Source of the DNA: Aldehydirespirator sp965219165 | Lineage (GTDB): Bacteria > Actinomycetota > Acidimicrobiia > Acidimicrobiales > Aldehydirespiratoraceae | Direction of reading: 5' to 3' | DNA length: 64,000 nucleotides | NCBI GenBank assembly: GCA_965219165.1 | Contig: CBDCMW010000002.1 | Span: forward strand, 2,480,001-2,544,000 | Shown: positions 53,340 to 62,123 of the stretch, in pieces | Layout of the letters: every line of letters begins with the position of its first letter | How positions within the stretch are numbered: the first letter of the stretch is position 1 | The notes under the pieces: generated by a model | Told to the model about the DNA's origin: nothing | What the model saw: only the letters and a program-made list of their open reading frames with translations | The model's database searches: none | Translations under genes and position numbers: made by a program

Positions 53340-54884
53340 GTGACCGGGCCGATGGAAGCACCAACCGCGGCACCGCCTGAGCGGATGGTGGTCGTGGACC
53401 TCGGTGACTCCGCGGCTTGCGACTGCGAGCCAGTGGCCGAGGCGCTGGAGCAGTTCACTCCTGAGGCCGAGGCGCTGAGGCCCGGATTGCATGCGTTCGG
53501 AGCGAGGGGGCCGTCTCGCTATTTCGGCGGCGAGCAGGCCCTCGCAGGACTCGCCGCTCAGGCCGCGGCCGAAGCTGCACCGTCGGCGTCGAAGGTCGGT
53601 GTGGGCGTGGCCGACGGGCTGTTCGCCGCCGGTCTCGCCGCCCAAGCGGCTGCCGCATCCACGGCCGTGTTGGTGGTGCCGCCCCAGCAGAGCCGGCAGT
53701 TCCTGGCCGATCTGCCTCTAATCTCACTCGTCGATCCGGTCTCGCCGCTGCACTCCGACGAGAACGGCACCGAGGCGCTGCTCGACGTGCTGTGGCGGCT
53801 GGGAATCCGGACGCTGGGCGATGTGGCCGCGCTGAGCGAGACTGACATGATGGGACGCTTCGGCTGGCCGGGACTGCTGGCACACCGGCTGGCCCGCGGG
53901 CTCGACGACCGTGCTTTGCAGGCCCGGCCCGCGCCGGACGACTCCGCTGTAGAGGCCGAGATCGACCCGCCGGCCGACCGAATCGAGACGGTGGCGTTCA
54001 TGGCCAGGGCACTGGCCAACGACATGGTGGCCCGGCTGGCTCGCGACGGTCTGGACTGCGTGTGCATCGGCATCGAGGCCCACTCCGACAGTGGCCATGC
54101 CAGCAGCCGCCGCTGGCGCCACGAGTTCCGCTTCAGCGCGGCTGCCGTAGTCGACCGGGTGCGCTGGCAGCTTGAGGGCTGGTACCGGTCGCCTGAGCGT
54201 CCGACAGGCCCGCTCACGCTCATCCGGATCACGCCCTCTGTGGTGACTCCCGCCGACGGCCACCAACTGGGGATGTGGGGCGCGAGGAGCGAGGCCGACG
54301 AGCGAGCCGCCAAGGCGCTGGCCCGAGTGCAGGGACTGCTGGGCGCGGCGGCAGTGACCGTCCCCCGCCTGGCCGGCGGGCGCCGGCCGGCCGACACCGG
54401 CCACCGGGTACCGCTGCACGCCGCCGAGGCCGACCCCAGCCCCGCACAGGACCCTTCAATGGCCGCCGTCAAGAAGGACAAGGGACGAAAGTCGGCCAAG
54501 ACCGCCGTCACGAGGGCTAGGAAGGCCAAGTCCGGCAAAGCGGCCGAGTCAGCCGACGCTCCGTGGCCGGGACGACTGCCGCCGCCTCAGCCCGCCGTGG
54601 TGCTGGACAGGCCCGAGTCGATCACGGTCACCGACTGCGGGGGCGATTCCGTCACCGTCAGCGGCCGGGGCGAAGTGAGCGCTGCACCGCGGCAAGTGAC
54701 GGACTCGACGGGCCGCAGTCAGGCCGTCGTCGCCTGGGCCGGACCGTGGCCGCTGGATGAGCGCTGGTGGCGGCCCTCAGCCCGCCGCCGTCAGGCCCGC
54801 TTCCAGATGGTCCTCGACGACGGCTCGGCCCACCTGTGCGTGCTGGAGGCCAGCCGCTGGCAGCGCGAGGCCACCTACGACTGA
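53340..54884 (+). CDS. imuB: ImuB, Y-family polymerase-like mutasome protein, N-terminally short
   Basis: This 514-residue protein has the ImuB blocks EALRPGLHAFGARGPSRYFGG, the helix-hairpin region VLWRLGIRTLGDVAALSETD, LLAHRLARGLDDR and a little-finger-like domain with RITPSVVTPADGHQLGMWG. The ending ARFQMVLDDGSAHLCVLEASRW is the usual ImuB C-terminus. The first 60-70 residues of typical ImuB (the WxPDWP segment and first palm strand) cannot be found in any frame upstream. A Lys-rich linker (KKDKGRKSAKTAVTRARKAK) is present. The GTG start at 53340 is only the first usable codon. Confidence 0.8.
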   Translation: MTGPMEAPTAAPPERMVVVDLGDSAACDCEPVAEALEQFTPEAEALRPGLHAFGARGPSRYFGGEQALAGLAAQAAAEAAPSASKVGVGVADGLFAAGLAAQAAAASTAVLVVPPQQSRQFLADLPLISLVDPVSPLHSDENGTEALLDVLWRLGIRTLGDVAALSETDMMGRFGWPGLLAHRLARGLDDRALQARPAPDDSAVEAEIDPPADRIETVAFMARALANDMVARLARDGLDCVCIGIEAHSDSGHASSRRWRHEFRFSAAAVVDRVRWQLEGWYRSPERPTGPLTLIRITPSVVTPADGHQLGMWGARSEADERAAKALARVQGLLGAAAVTVPRLAGGRRPADTGHRVPLHAAEADPSPAQDPSMAAVKKDKGRKSAKTAVTRARKAKSGKAAESADAPWPGRLPPPQPAVVLDRPESITVTDCGGDSVTVSGRGEVSAAPRQVTDSTGRSQAVVAWAGPWPLDERWWRPSARRRQARFQMVLDDGSAHLCVLEASRWQREATYD

Positions 54885-54899
54885 GCGCGAGGGCCGCTG

Positions 54900-55151
54900 C
54901 TAGCTGCTCCAAGCAGTCGCACTGTCGAGCCGCGCCGCATCGTGCCACTCCCAGGGAACTGGAGAAGGCAGCGGCTCGCCATTGGCCTGCAGGTCGGACA
55001 CGATGTCGGCCACTAGGGCCCGAATGCCGTCCAAAGCATCGGCCTCGGTCGACGATAGGTGGCTCACCCGCAAGAAGCCGTCGCACCGGCCCACCCAGGC
55101 GTCGTCCTCATCTGACCAAGAAACCTGGTAGCCGTAGTTGGGATCATCCAT
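54900..55151 (-). CDS. HicB-type antitoxin (second module)
   Basis: This 83-residue HicB-like protein reads YGYQVSWSDEDDAWVGRCDG, then LSSTEADALDGIRALVADIV and NGEPLPSPVPWEW. It is the fold of HicB without an obvious DNA-binding tail. It overlaps the hicA-like stop by 8 bp. The module lies on the opposite strand between imuB and dnaE2. Confidence 0.8.
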   Translation of the reverse strand: MDDPNYGYQVSWSDEDDAWVGRCDGFLRVSHLSSTEADALDGIRALVADIVSDLQANGEPLPSPVPWEWHDAARLDSATAWSS

Positions 55152-55401
55152 CGCTGGTCTCCTTTCGGTAGATGGCCAGCAGTACTTGGCGCACCTGGTA
55201 GGGCTTCGCCTCTCCGCTGCAATTCTGGATGTTCACTCTCGGCATGTCCCGCCACGGCGTCCGGTAGATCAGATGGCTGCCCTTCCGGCGGGGCTCCCCG
55301 AAGTATAAGCGGCACACTTTCGCAAGGTCGGAGAAGCGCACTCCAGTCTGACTTGTCCTCCACTTGGCAAGCAGCGCCTGTGCCCTCTCAAGTTCGGTCA
55401 C
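55144..55401 (-). CDS. HicA-type toxin (second module)
   Basis: This 85-residue toxin has the catalytic-His block RRKGSHLIYRTPW, preceded by FSDLAKVCRLYFGEP and followed by VNIQNCSGEAKPYQVRQVLL, which matches the longer HicA subtype. The start is GTG, with GGGAGG 6 nt upstream. The region upstream (55440-55490) is strikingly AT-rich and includes TATAAT on the minus strand, unlike the rest of the window. Confidence 0.8.
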   Translation of the reverse strand: MTELERAQALLAKWRTSQTGVRFSDLAKVCRLYFGEPRRKGSHLIYRTPWRDMPRVNIQNCSGEAKPYQVRQVLLAIYRKETSDG

Positions 55402-55519
55402 GTCGACCCTCCCGCTTGATGTTCAACTTGATTCACAGAGCTTGCTTTCAACAGACCATCGAATATACTTAAATCACATTATAATCTTATGTATCCGCCG
55501 TCTCAGAAACGCCGTATAG

Positions 55520-55533
55520 CGAACTTGTGTTCG
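55520..55533. promoter_or_regulatory. LexA (SOS) box upstream of dnaE2
   Basis: CGAACTTGTGTTCG matches CGAAC-N4-GTTCG exactly and ends 19 bp before the dnaE2 ATG, so dnaE2 has its own SOS promoter and does not depend on imuA'-imuB transcription. Confidence 0.92.
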
Positions 55534-55552
55534 CTTCTACTAGGTTCGAGGG

Positions 55553-58500
55553 ATGGGGTTCGACAACCCGATCATCCCCTGGCGGGAGTTGGAGCGCCGC
55601 CTGTCGGACCAGGCGGACTCGTCGCCATGGTCGAACGGGAACCGGCCCGGTACCGGTGCGCCCTCCGACCGGACCGACGTGGTCCGGGGTATCCCCAGCG
55701 GCCAAGTCGACAGGGGCTCCGGGCTGTCTCGAGTGCCGTATGCCGAGCTGCACGCGCATTCGCGATTCAGTTTCATGGACGGCTCGTCGAACCCGGAGGA
55801 TCTGGTGGCCGAGGCGGTCCGGCTCGGCCTCGACGCTCTGGCGATCACCGACCGTGACGGCTTCTACGGGGTCGTGCGTTTCGCCGAGGCCGCGGAGGAG
55901 GCCGGCCTGCCCACGGTGTTCGGCACCGAGCTCACCCTCGACCTGCCCGGCTCGTCCCAACGATCCGGGCCCGCCCGTCCGTCCGATCGGCGGGCGCGAG
56001 GGCGGTCGGTGGTGGTGCTGGCCCGCGACGCGGCCGGGTATGCGGCGCTGGGGTCGGTGATCAGCCGCGCGCACATGGCCGGGCGCAAGGGCGAGCCTCG
56101 GCTGTCGACCGAGGCGTTCTTGGAGGCCGCGGCGACCCAGCGCGACCGGTGGGCGATCCTCACCGGCGCGCACGGTGCCTTGGTGCCATCGGCGCTGGTG
56201 GAGCACGGGCCGCGGGCTGCGGCCACCGCGCTCGACCGGCTGATCGACGCGGCCGGCGCCGGCAACGTGTTCGTGGAGCTGTGGGACCACGGCGATCCGC
56301 TGGACAGCCACCGCAACGACGCTCTGGCCGAGATCGGCGTGCGCCGGGGCGTGCAGCCGGTGTGCGCCAACGCGGTGCGCTACGCCACGCCCGCCGACCG
56401 GCGCCTGGCCGACGCCCTAGCCGCGGCGGGTGACCGGAGCGGCCTCGACGACCACGACGGCTGGCTGCCCGCCTGGGGCGGAGCCCATATGCGTTCGGGC
56501 GCCGAGCAGGCCCGCCGCTTCGCCCGCTACCCCGGCGCAGTGGAGGCCGCAGCCCGGCTGGGGCTGGAGTGCGCGTTCAGCCTGTCTCTGGTGGCGCCGG
56601 ACCTGCCGCCGTACCCGTGCCCCGACGGCCTCGACGAGGCCGCCTTCCTGCGCCGTCTCGCCACCGAGGGTGCCCTGGCCCGCTACGGCCCGACCGAAGC
56701 CGAGCGGGTGCCGGGCGCCTGGCACCAGATCAGCCACGAGCTGGACATGATCGAGCAGCTCGGCTTCGGTGGCTACTTCCTGGTGGTGTGGGACATCACA
56801 TCGTTCTGCCGCAGCCGCGACATCTACTGCCAGGGCCGGGGCTCGGCCGCCAACTCGGCGGTGTGCTACGTGCTGGGCATCACCAACGTGGACTCGGTGG
56901 CTCTGGGGCTGCTGTTCGAGCGGTTCCTGTCGCCCGAGCGCGACGGCCCGCCCGACATCGACATCGACATCGAGAGCGACCGGCGCGAGGAGGTGATCCA
57001 GTACGTGTACGGGCGCTACGGCCGGGACCGCACCGCTCAGGTGGCCAACGTGATCGCCTACCGGGGCCGCTCGGCGGTGCGCGACATGGCCAAGGCGCTG
57101 GGCCACCCGCCCGCCCGCCAGGACGCCTGGGCCAAGTCGCTGGACCGCTACGGGGGCCTGGGCGGGATGGTCGACAACTCCGACGCCGCCCCTCACGACA
57201 CCGGCGGCAGCAGTGCGGACCGGCGCTCAAGCGCCAGAAGCCATGGGCGGACGGCCCCGCATGGGGATAACGCCGACAGCATCCCTGCCGACGTGTTGCG
57301 CCTTGCGGCCGAGGCCGAGGGCGGGCCTCGGCATCTGGGCATCCACTCGGGTGGGATGGTGATCTGCGACCGGCCCATAGCCGAGGTGTGCCCGGTGGAG
57401 TGGGCGTCGATGGCCGACCGGTCGGTGCTGCAGTGGGACAAGGACGACTGCGCCGCGGCAGGCCTGGTGAAGTTCGACCTGCTGGGGCTGGGGATGCTCT
57501 CCGCGCTGCACTACGCGGTGGACATGGTGGCCCTGGCCCACGGCGAGCGCATCGACCTGGCCGCGCTGCCCCAGGACCCGGCCGTGTACGACATGCTGTG
57601 CGAGGCCGACTCGGTGGGCGTGTTCCAGGTGGAGTCGAGGGCGCAGATGGCCACCCTCCCCCGGCTGCGGCCCCGCTGCTTCTATGACCTGGTGGTGGAG
57701 GTGGCCCTGATCCGGCCCGGACCGATTCAGGGCGGCTCGGTGCACCCCTACATCCGGCGCCGCAACGGGGCCGAGCCGGTCACCTACCTGCATCCCCTGC
57801 TGGAGCGGTCGCTGGCCAAGACGCTGGGGGTTCCGCTGTTCCAGGAGCAGCTCATGCAGATGGCCATCGACGCGGCCGGGTTCACCCCGGCGGAATCCGA
57901 CGAGCTGCGCCGAGCCATGGGGGCCAAACGGTCGGTGGAGCGCATGCAGCGGCTGCGGGGGCGGTTCTTCGCCGGGATGGCCGAGCGGGGCATCGGCGCG
58001 GAGGTTGGCGAGCAGATCTGGCACAAGATGGTGGCCTTCGCCAACTACGGGTTCCCCGAGAGCCATTCGGTGTCGTTCGCCTATCTGGTGTACGCCTCGT
58101 CGTGGATCAAACTGCACTATCCGGCCGCGTTCTGCGCCGCTCTGCTCAACGCCCAGCCGATGGGCTTCTACTCGCCGCACTCGCTGTGCCAGGACGCCCG
58201 CCGCCACGGCGTGGTGGTGCTGGGCCCCGACGTCAACCTGTCAGCCGATGCGGCTGTGTTGGAGCCGTGCGAGGAATCAGCAGGCGGGGCCGCGGTGCGC
58301 CTGGGCCTGTCGTCGGTGCGGGGCGTGGGCCCGGAGCTGGCCGCGGCCATGGCCGAGGAGGCCCCCTATGAGTCCATGGAGCACCTGGTGCGAGCTATGT
58401 CGGAGCGCCGAATCGCTAGCGAGCAGGCTGGGGCCGCGGGACAAGCCACGAACGGTCGGCGACGCACGGGCCGGGGACGTAAGAAGCAGGGACGGCTGTC

Positions 58501-59077
58501 GCCGTTGGACCTGCCGGTGCTGGAGGCGCTGGCGGCGGCCGGGGCGTTTGATTCTCTGGGCCTGGACCGGCGGGAGGCGCTGTGGACGGCCGGCGCGGTG
58601 GCGCAGCTGGGCGCCGACCGGCTGCCGGGCGCAGCGACCGGAACGAACGTGCCAGCGTTGCGGTCCATGTCGCCCCAGGAGCAGTCCGCCGCCGACCTGT
58701 GGACCACCGGCGTGGCGCCCGACGGCCATCCCACCCGCTTCTACCGGGTCGAGCTGGACGCCGCAGGCGTGGTGCCCGCGAAGGACCTGCTGAGCTGCCC
58801 GCCGGGCCGCATAAGGGTGGCGGGCACGGTGACGCACCGCCAGCGTCCCGCCACCGCCGGCGGCACCATGTTCATCAACCTCGAGGACGAGACCGGCCTG
58901 ATCAACGTGATCGTGTCGAGAGGCTGCCAGGCCCGCTTCCGCAGGACAGCCCTGATGTCGCGGGCGCTGATAGTGAGGGGCCGCCTGGAGCGCCACGAGG
59001 GCACCGCCAACGTCATCGCCGAGCACCTGGCCCCCCTGGCCCTGCCCGCCACCCTCCCCAGCCGAGACTTCCGCTAG
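55553..59077 (+). CDS. dnaE2: Error-prone DNA polymerase DnaE2 (ImuC)
   Basis: This 1174-residue C-family polymerase performs damage-induced mutagenic synthesis. A PHP domain starts at YAELHAHSRFSFMDG (about residue 63). The palm has QGRGSAANSAVCYVLGIT and the catalytic aspartates in PPDIDIDIESDRR (about residue 466). LGIHSGGMVICDRPI, KFDLLGLGMLSALH and FPESHSVSFAYLVY follow, then a C-terminal OB domain (GTMFINLEDETGLINVIV). The N-terminus has about 45 extra Pro/Ser-rich residues. All core motifs are intact, in contrast to imuA' and imuB. Confidence 0.97.
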   Translation: MGFDNPIIPWRELERRLSDQADSSPWSNGNRPGTGAPSDRTDVVRGIPSGQVDRGSGLSRVPYAELHAHSRFSFMDGSSNPEDLVAEAVRLGLDALAITDRDGFYGVVRFAEAAEEAGLPTVFGTELTLDLPGSSQRSGPARPSDRRARGRSVVVLARDAAGYAALGSVISRAHMAGRKGEPRLSTEAFLEAAATQRDRWAILTGAHGALVPSALVEHGPRAAATALDRLIDAAGAGNVFVELWDHGDPLDSHRNDALAEIGVRRGVQPVCANAVRYATPADRRLADALAAAGDRSGLDDHDGWLPAWGGAHMRSGAEQARRFARYPGAVEAAARLGLECAFSLSLVAPDLPPYPCPDGLDEAAFLRRLATEGALARYGPTEAERVPGAWHQISHELDMIEQLGFGGYFLVVWDITSFCRSRDIYCQGRGSAANSAVCYVLGITNVDSVALGLLFERFLSPERDGPPDIDIDIESDRREEVIQYVYGRYGRDRTAQVANVIAYRGRSAVRDMAKALGHPPARQDAWAKSLDRYGGLGGMVDNSDAAPHDTGGSSADRRSSARSHGRTAPHGDNADSIPADVLRLAAEAEGGPRHLGIHSGGMVICDRPIAEVCPVEWASMADRSVLQWDKDDCAAAGLVKFDLLGLGMLSALHYAVDMVALAHGERIDLAALPQDPAVYDMLCEADSVGVFQVESRAQMATLPRLRPRCFYDLVVEVALIRPGPIQGGSVHPYIRRRNGAEPVTYLHPLLERSLAKTLGVPLFQEQLMQMAIDAAGFTPAESDELRRAMGAKRSVERMQRLRGRFFAGMAERGIGAEVGEQIWHKMVAFANYGFPESHSVSFAYLVYASSWIKLHYPAAFCAALLNAQPMGFYSPHSLCQDARRHGVVVLGPDVNLSADAAVLEPCEESAGGAAVRLGLSSVRGVGPELAAAMAEEAPYESMEHLVRAMSERRIASEQAGAAGQATNGRRRTGRGRKKQGRLSPLDLPVLEALAAAGAFDSLGLDRREALWTAGAVAQLGADRLPGAATGTNVPALRSMSPQEQSAADLWTTGVAPDGHPTRFYRVELDAAGVVPAKDLLSCPPGRIRVAGTVTHRQRPATAGGTMFINLEDETGLINVIVSRGCQARFRRTALMSRALIVRGRLERHEGTANVIAEHLAPLALPATLPSRDFR

Positions 59078-59121
59078 CCGGGCACGACAGTCTCCGGTGG
59101 GGTGGTCCGCCCCACGACCGG

Positions 59122-59805
59122 TCAGCCGGTGAAGCCTGCCTCCTTGTGGGAGCCGTCGCACAGCGGCTTGGCCGCTGAGTGGCCGCAGCGGCACAGCGTC
59201 ACCCTGTTGCGCGTCTCGAAGGGCTCGCCGTCCGAGCGCTCCACCGGGATGCCCCCGGTCAGCCACAGCGGCCCGTCGGGGATCACCGCGATCTCTGCCG
59301 GCAGCGCCGGCTCGACCACCTCGCCGTCGACGGCGTAGGTGAGTGCACCCGACGGGCACCGCTCCACCATCGCCATCACCTGGCCCCGCACCACCGTGTC
59401 GCCGGTCTCAGACGCCATCTTCCAGATGTTGGACACCCGGTTGCCGCAGAACCCCGCATGCACGCAGATATCCCGGTCGTCGGACACCTCGATGCCCACG
59501 CCGCCGAGACTGGCGCAGCGCTGCTCGAACGTGTCCGTGGGCGCGGCCTCGGTGCCGTCGAAGCCCCGCTCAGCGTGGGATCCGTCACAATAGGGTTTGC
59601 GGGAGGACTCGCCGCAGCGGCACAGCGCGTACGCCGGGCCCCGGTCGCTCACCTCCTCGGCCCGCCACGCCAGCGGCTCGCCGTGCTCAGACATGATCGG
59701 CCGCCTCACCCTCAACGGCACCGACCCCGACACCACATAGGGACCGTTGGACCGCACCCTCACACTCACACCCTGCTCAGATGACGGCAACTTGTTATCG
59801 GACAT
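59122..59805 (-). CDS. Double CDGSH iron-sulfur protein with ferredoxin-like domain
   Basis: This 227-residue protein has two CDGSH cluster motifs, CRCGESSRKPYCDGSH (about residue 85) and CRCGHSAAKPLCDGSH near the C-terminus. Between them lies a divergent Fer4_19-type segment (DRDICVHAGFCGNRV and VERCPSGAL). Such proteins bind redox-active 2Fe-2S clusters with a His ligand; the partner is unknown. The ATG at 59805 (MSDNKLPSSEQ) is taken. It converges on dnaE2. Confidence 0.9.
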   Translation of the reverse strand: MSDNKLPSSEQGVSVRVRSNGPYVVSGSVPLRVRRPIMSEHGEPLAWRAEEVSDRGPAYALCRCGESSRKPYCDGSHAERGFDGTEAAPTDTFEQRCASLGGVGIEVSDDRDICVHAGFCGNRVSNIWKMASETGDTVVRGQVMAMVERCPSGALTYAVDGEVVEPALPAEIAVIPDGPLWLTGGIPVERSDGEPFETRNRVTLCRCGHSAAKPLCDGSHKEAGFTG

Positions 59806-60123
59806 CGCGGTGAGTGTAGAGCCGGGGGTCCGGGCGGGGCGCGCCACGCGAGGTCGTGCTCGGCTCGTGGGCCGGGCAGCGCATCGTCATGCAGACGAGA
59901 CTTCGCGGCCCGGTATGGCAGTCGCAGCTGGCCTCGGCAATGGAGGACCATCCCGCCATAGCCGCTGCGCCCGATGGGCTTCACGAAGCAGCCCCCGCAT
60001 CGCCTCGATGAGCGGCGCCACCTCCTATATGTCCGCGCCAGCACCGCTCTGCTCGACGCCATCGAGGAACTCCGTCGTCCCGCAGCCGTATTCTTCACGA
60101 TTTCTGCTATCTTCATAACCGTT
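59806..60123. other. Intergenic region without a recognised gene
   Basis: The 318 bp between the CDGSH gene and the AbiEi-like gene should hold both promoters. Open frames exist but show no recognisable protein. The last 60 bp are AT-richer and end in a palindrome overlapping the AbiEi-like start. Confidence 0.5.
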
Positions 60124-60129
60124 ATGAAG
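60111..60129. promoter_or_regulatory. Palindromic operator at the AbiE-like operon start
   Basis: CTTCATAACCGTTATGAAG is a perfect 9+1+9 palindrome. It spans the ATG at 60124, so a bound repressor would block initiation. AbiEi antitoxins are known to repress their own operon at inverted repeats. Confidence 0.75.
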
Positions 60130-61167
60130 AAGGCGCCATCAGTGAGGATAGGAGGCAGATTCGCGGCCGAAGCCCTGCGAATCTTGCGAGCGATCCCCGG
60201 TCTCGACGTCATCGCGGAGCCAGCTGGCCTCCGCCGCGGCGTCGACGCCCTCGTGATGTACGCGGGGACCGAGACACCTGTCGGGATCGAGTTCAAGGCT
60301 CGTGCCAACGCCGCGACCGCTTGGCACCTCGCCAACGTCGCCCGACGTCGCCCTGAACTTCCACTCGTGCTCATTGCTGCCGAAACCACGACAGACGCTC
60401 GGCGGATCCTCTCGGAGCACGGCATCGCGTTCATCGATGGGCTAGGCAACGCACAGCTCGAACTGCCCGGGCTGCTCTTTCGCATCACGGGGACCGGCCG
60501 GCCGACCCGTGCCCCCGCGCCGAGCCGCCTCTCGGGCAAAGCCGGCCTGGTTGCCCAGGCGCTACTGCTAGACCCCGAGAGGACCTGGCGGATCAAAGAC
60601 CTCGCGGAACAGACCGCCGTCTCGAGCGGCCTGATTCACCGCGTGCTGGCCCGCCTCGAAGTTGAAGGCACCGTCAGCACTACCGGTGCCGGCCCCCACC
60701 GGACGCGCCACGTGACGGATCCCGCGGCGCTGTTGGATCTGTGGGCCGAGGAGAACGTCGACAAACCGGTCCGCACTCGCGGCTACCTGCTGGCCCAGAC
60801 GCCGCACCAACTCATCACCCAACTTGGTGAGGGCCTCAACGGCGCGGGCATCGAGTACGCGCTGACGGGCGCCGCCGCTGCCAGCATCATCGCGCCCTTC
60901 GTGACCACAGTCAGTGTTACCGAAGTGTGGGCTGCCGCGGCAACCGACCCCCAGGAGTTCTTCGACCACACGCTGACGACCCCTGTCACCGAGGGCCACA
61001 ACGTCACGTTCCTGCAAGCCAGCACCGACGCACCGCTAGCTTTCCGCCAACAGTCTGGTGGTCTTTGGATCGTCAACCAGTTCCGGCTCTACGCCGACCT
61101 CAGAGGTGACAAGCGCCGCGGCGTCGAGCAGGCGGATCATCTACGACGAGAGGTCATAGGGTTCTGA
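60124..61167 (+). CDS. AbiEi-like antitoxin/regulator with a nuclease-like N-terminal domain
   Basis: This 347-residue protein has a winged helix (TWRIKDLAEQTAVSSGLIHR, about residues 158-177) and a C-terminal AbiEi-like part (TRGYLLAQTPHQLITQLGEG; YALTGAAAASIIAPF). Its first about 120 residues look like a PD-(D/E)xK fold: VDALVMYAGTETPVGIEFKA (D...ExK), then GIAFIDGLGNAQLEL. Whether this part is catalytic is unknown. The start overlaps the palindrome. The next gene follows directly, overlapping by 1 bp, as in AbiE operons (type IV toxin-antitoxin, phage exclusion). Confidence 0.75.
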   Translation: MKKAPSVRIGGRFAAEALRILRAIPGLDVIAEPAGLRRGVDALVMYAGTETPVGIEFKARANAATAWHLANVARRRPELPLVLIAAETTTDARRILSEHGIAFIDGLGNAQLELPGLLFRITGTGRPTRAPAPSRLSGKAGLVAQALLLDPERTWRIKDLAEQTAVSSGLIHRVLARLEVEGTVSTTGAGPHRTRHVTDPAALLDLWAEENVDKPVRTRGYLLAQTPHQLITQLGEGLNGAGIEYALTGAAAASIIAPFVTTVSVTEVWAAAATDPQEFFDHTLTTPVTEGHNVTFLQASTDAPLAFRQQSGGLWIVNQFRLYADLRGDKRRGVEQADHLRREVIGF

Positions 61168-61736
61168 TGCGCGACCACCACACCGCCTACGACCTCTACG
61201 CAACAGACCGCTGTGAACGGGTCTTGCTCACACTCCTCGGCGATGTGGGACCTTGGAGCGAGCGCATCCACCTCGCTGGCGGCCTCGCACCGCGCTACCT
61301 CGTCGGCCAACTTCCTGATGGACGCGGAGCACATGTCGGAACTACCGACGTCGACCTGATCATCGGGCTCGCCCTCGGCGACGAAGTTCCCGAGACCTAC
61401 CGCACTCTCCACAACAATCTCAACAACGCAGGCTTCGAACAGATCGAGCCGAGTTTCCGATGGTCCCGCACCGTCGATGGCGCCAGTGTCTACGTTGAAT
61501 TCCTCTGCGAGACCGACCGAGTCGCCCCAGGGGCCATCTACCGCCCCAGAGAGGGCACCGGCTCCAAGGTCGGCGCCCTCAACGTCCGCGGCGCCCAACT
61601 CGCCACGCGGGACTACATCGAACGCTCCATCGAAGGAGATCGACTCGACGACGGTGGCCGCTCCACGGTGACCGTGCGCGTCGCCGAGCTACTTACTTAC
61701 ACGGCCAAAGCAGCCTTCGCTGGCATCCCAGCCTGA
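61167..61736 (+). CDS. AbiEii-like nucleotidyltransferase toxin, probably C-terminally truncated
   Basis: This 189-residue protein has the nucleotidyltransferase pattern LAGGLAPRYLVGQLPDG, then GTTDVDLIIGLALGD with the two metal-binding Asp residues, and a later strand ASVYVEFLCETDR. AbiEii-type toxins are usually about 100 residues longer; here the protein ends abruptly after VAELLTYTAKAAFAGIPA, where others go on through a helical domain. It starts at the last base of the AbiEi-like stop. Activity may be lost or altered. Confidence 0.72.
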   Translation: MRDHHTAYDLYATDRCERVLLTLLGDVGPWSERIHLAGGLAPRYLVGQLPDGRGAHVGTTDVDLIIGLALGDEVPETYRTLHNNLNNAGFEQIEPSFRWSRTVDGASVYVEFLCETDRVAPGAIYRPREGTGSKVGALNVRGAQLATRDYIERSIEGDRLDDGGRSTVTVRVAELLTYTAKAAFAGIPA

Positions 61737-61749
61737 TCGCCGCATCGCG

Positions 61750-62115
61750 TTGATGTCCATCCGGCCGCAGTTCGCGGCGTCGATCCTCGACGGATCGAAG
61801 AGCGTGGAGTTCCGCAAGAGGCCCCTCGCAGCCGACATCGGCACGGTCGTGATCTACGCGACGAAGCCCGAGGGTGCGGTCCTGGGCGAGTTCGTCGTGG
61901 ACGAGCAGGCGGTCGGCACGCCCGAGGAACTGTGGGTTCGCTTCGCGGAGGTGGCCGGCATCGACCGGGACGGGTTTTTCAACTACTACGACGGTGCCGG
62001 GCAAGCCGTGGGCATCGTGATCGGCCGCGTCAAGCGGTACCACCAGCCCCGCCGGCTGGACGAAGTCGACGCTAGTGGTCGACCGCCCCAGAGCGTCAAG
62101 TACCTGCCCGCCTAG
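61750..62115 (+). CDS. ASCH-domain protein
   Basis: This protein of about 121 residues reads MSIRPQFAASILDGSKSVEF, then RKRPLAADIGTVVIYATKPE and VGIVIGRVKRYHQPRRLDE. The ASCH (PUA-like) fold binds RNA or modified nucleosides; some members cut RNA or remove acetyl from acetylcytidine. The start is TTG-ATG at 61750. It lies 14 bp after the truncated nucleotidyltransferase, so it may belong to the same transcript. Confidence 0.8.
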   Translation: MMSIRPQFAASILDGSKSVEFRKRPLAADIGTVVIYATKPEGAVLGEFVVDEQAVGTPEELWVRFAEVAGIDRDGFFNYYDGAGQAVGIVIGRVKRYHQPRRLDEVDASGRPPQSVKYLPA

Positions 62116-62123
62116 ATCGGCGA

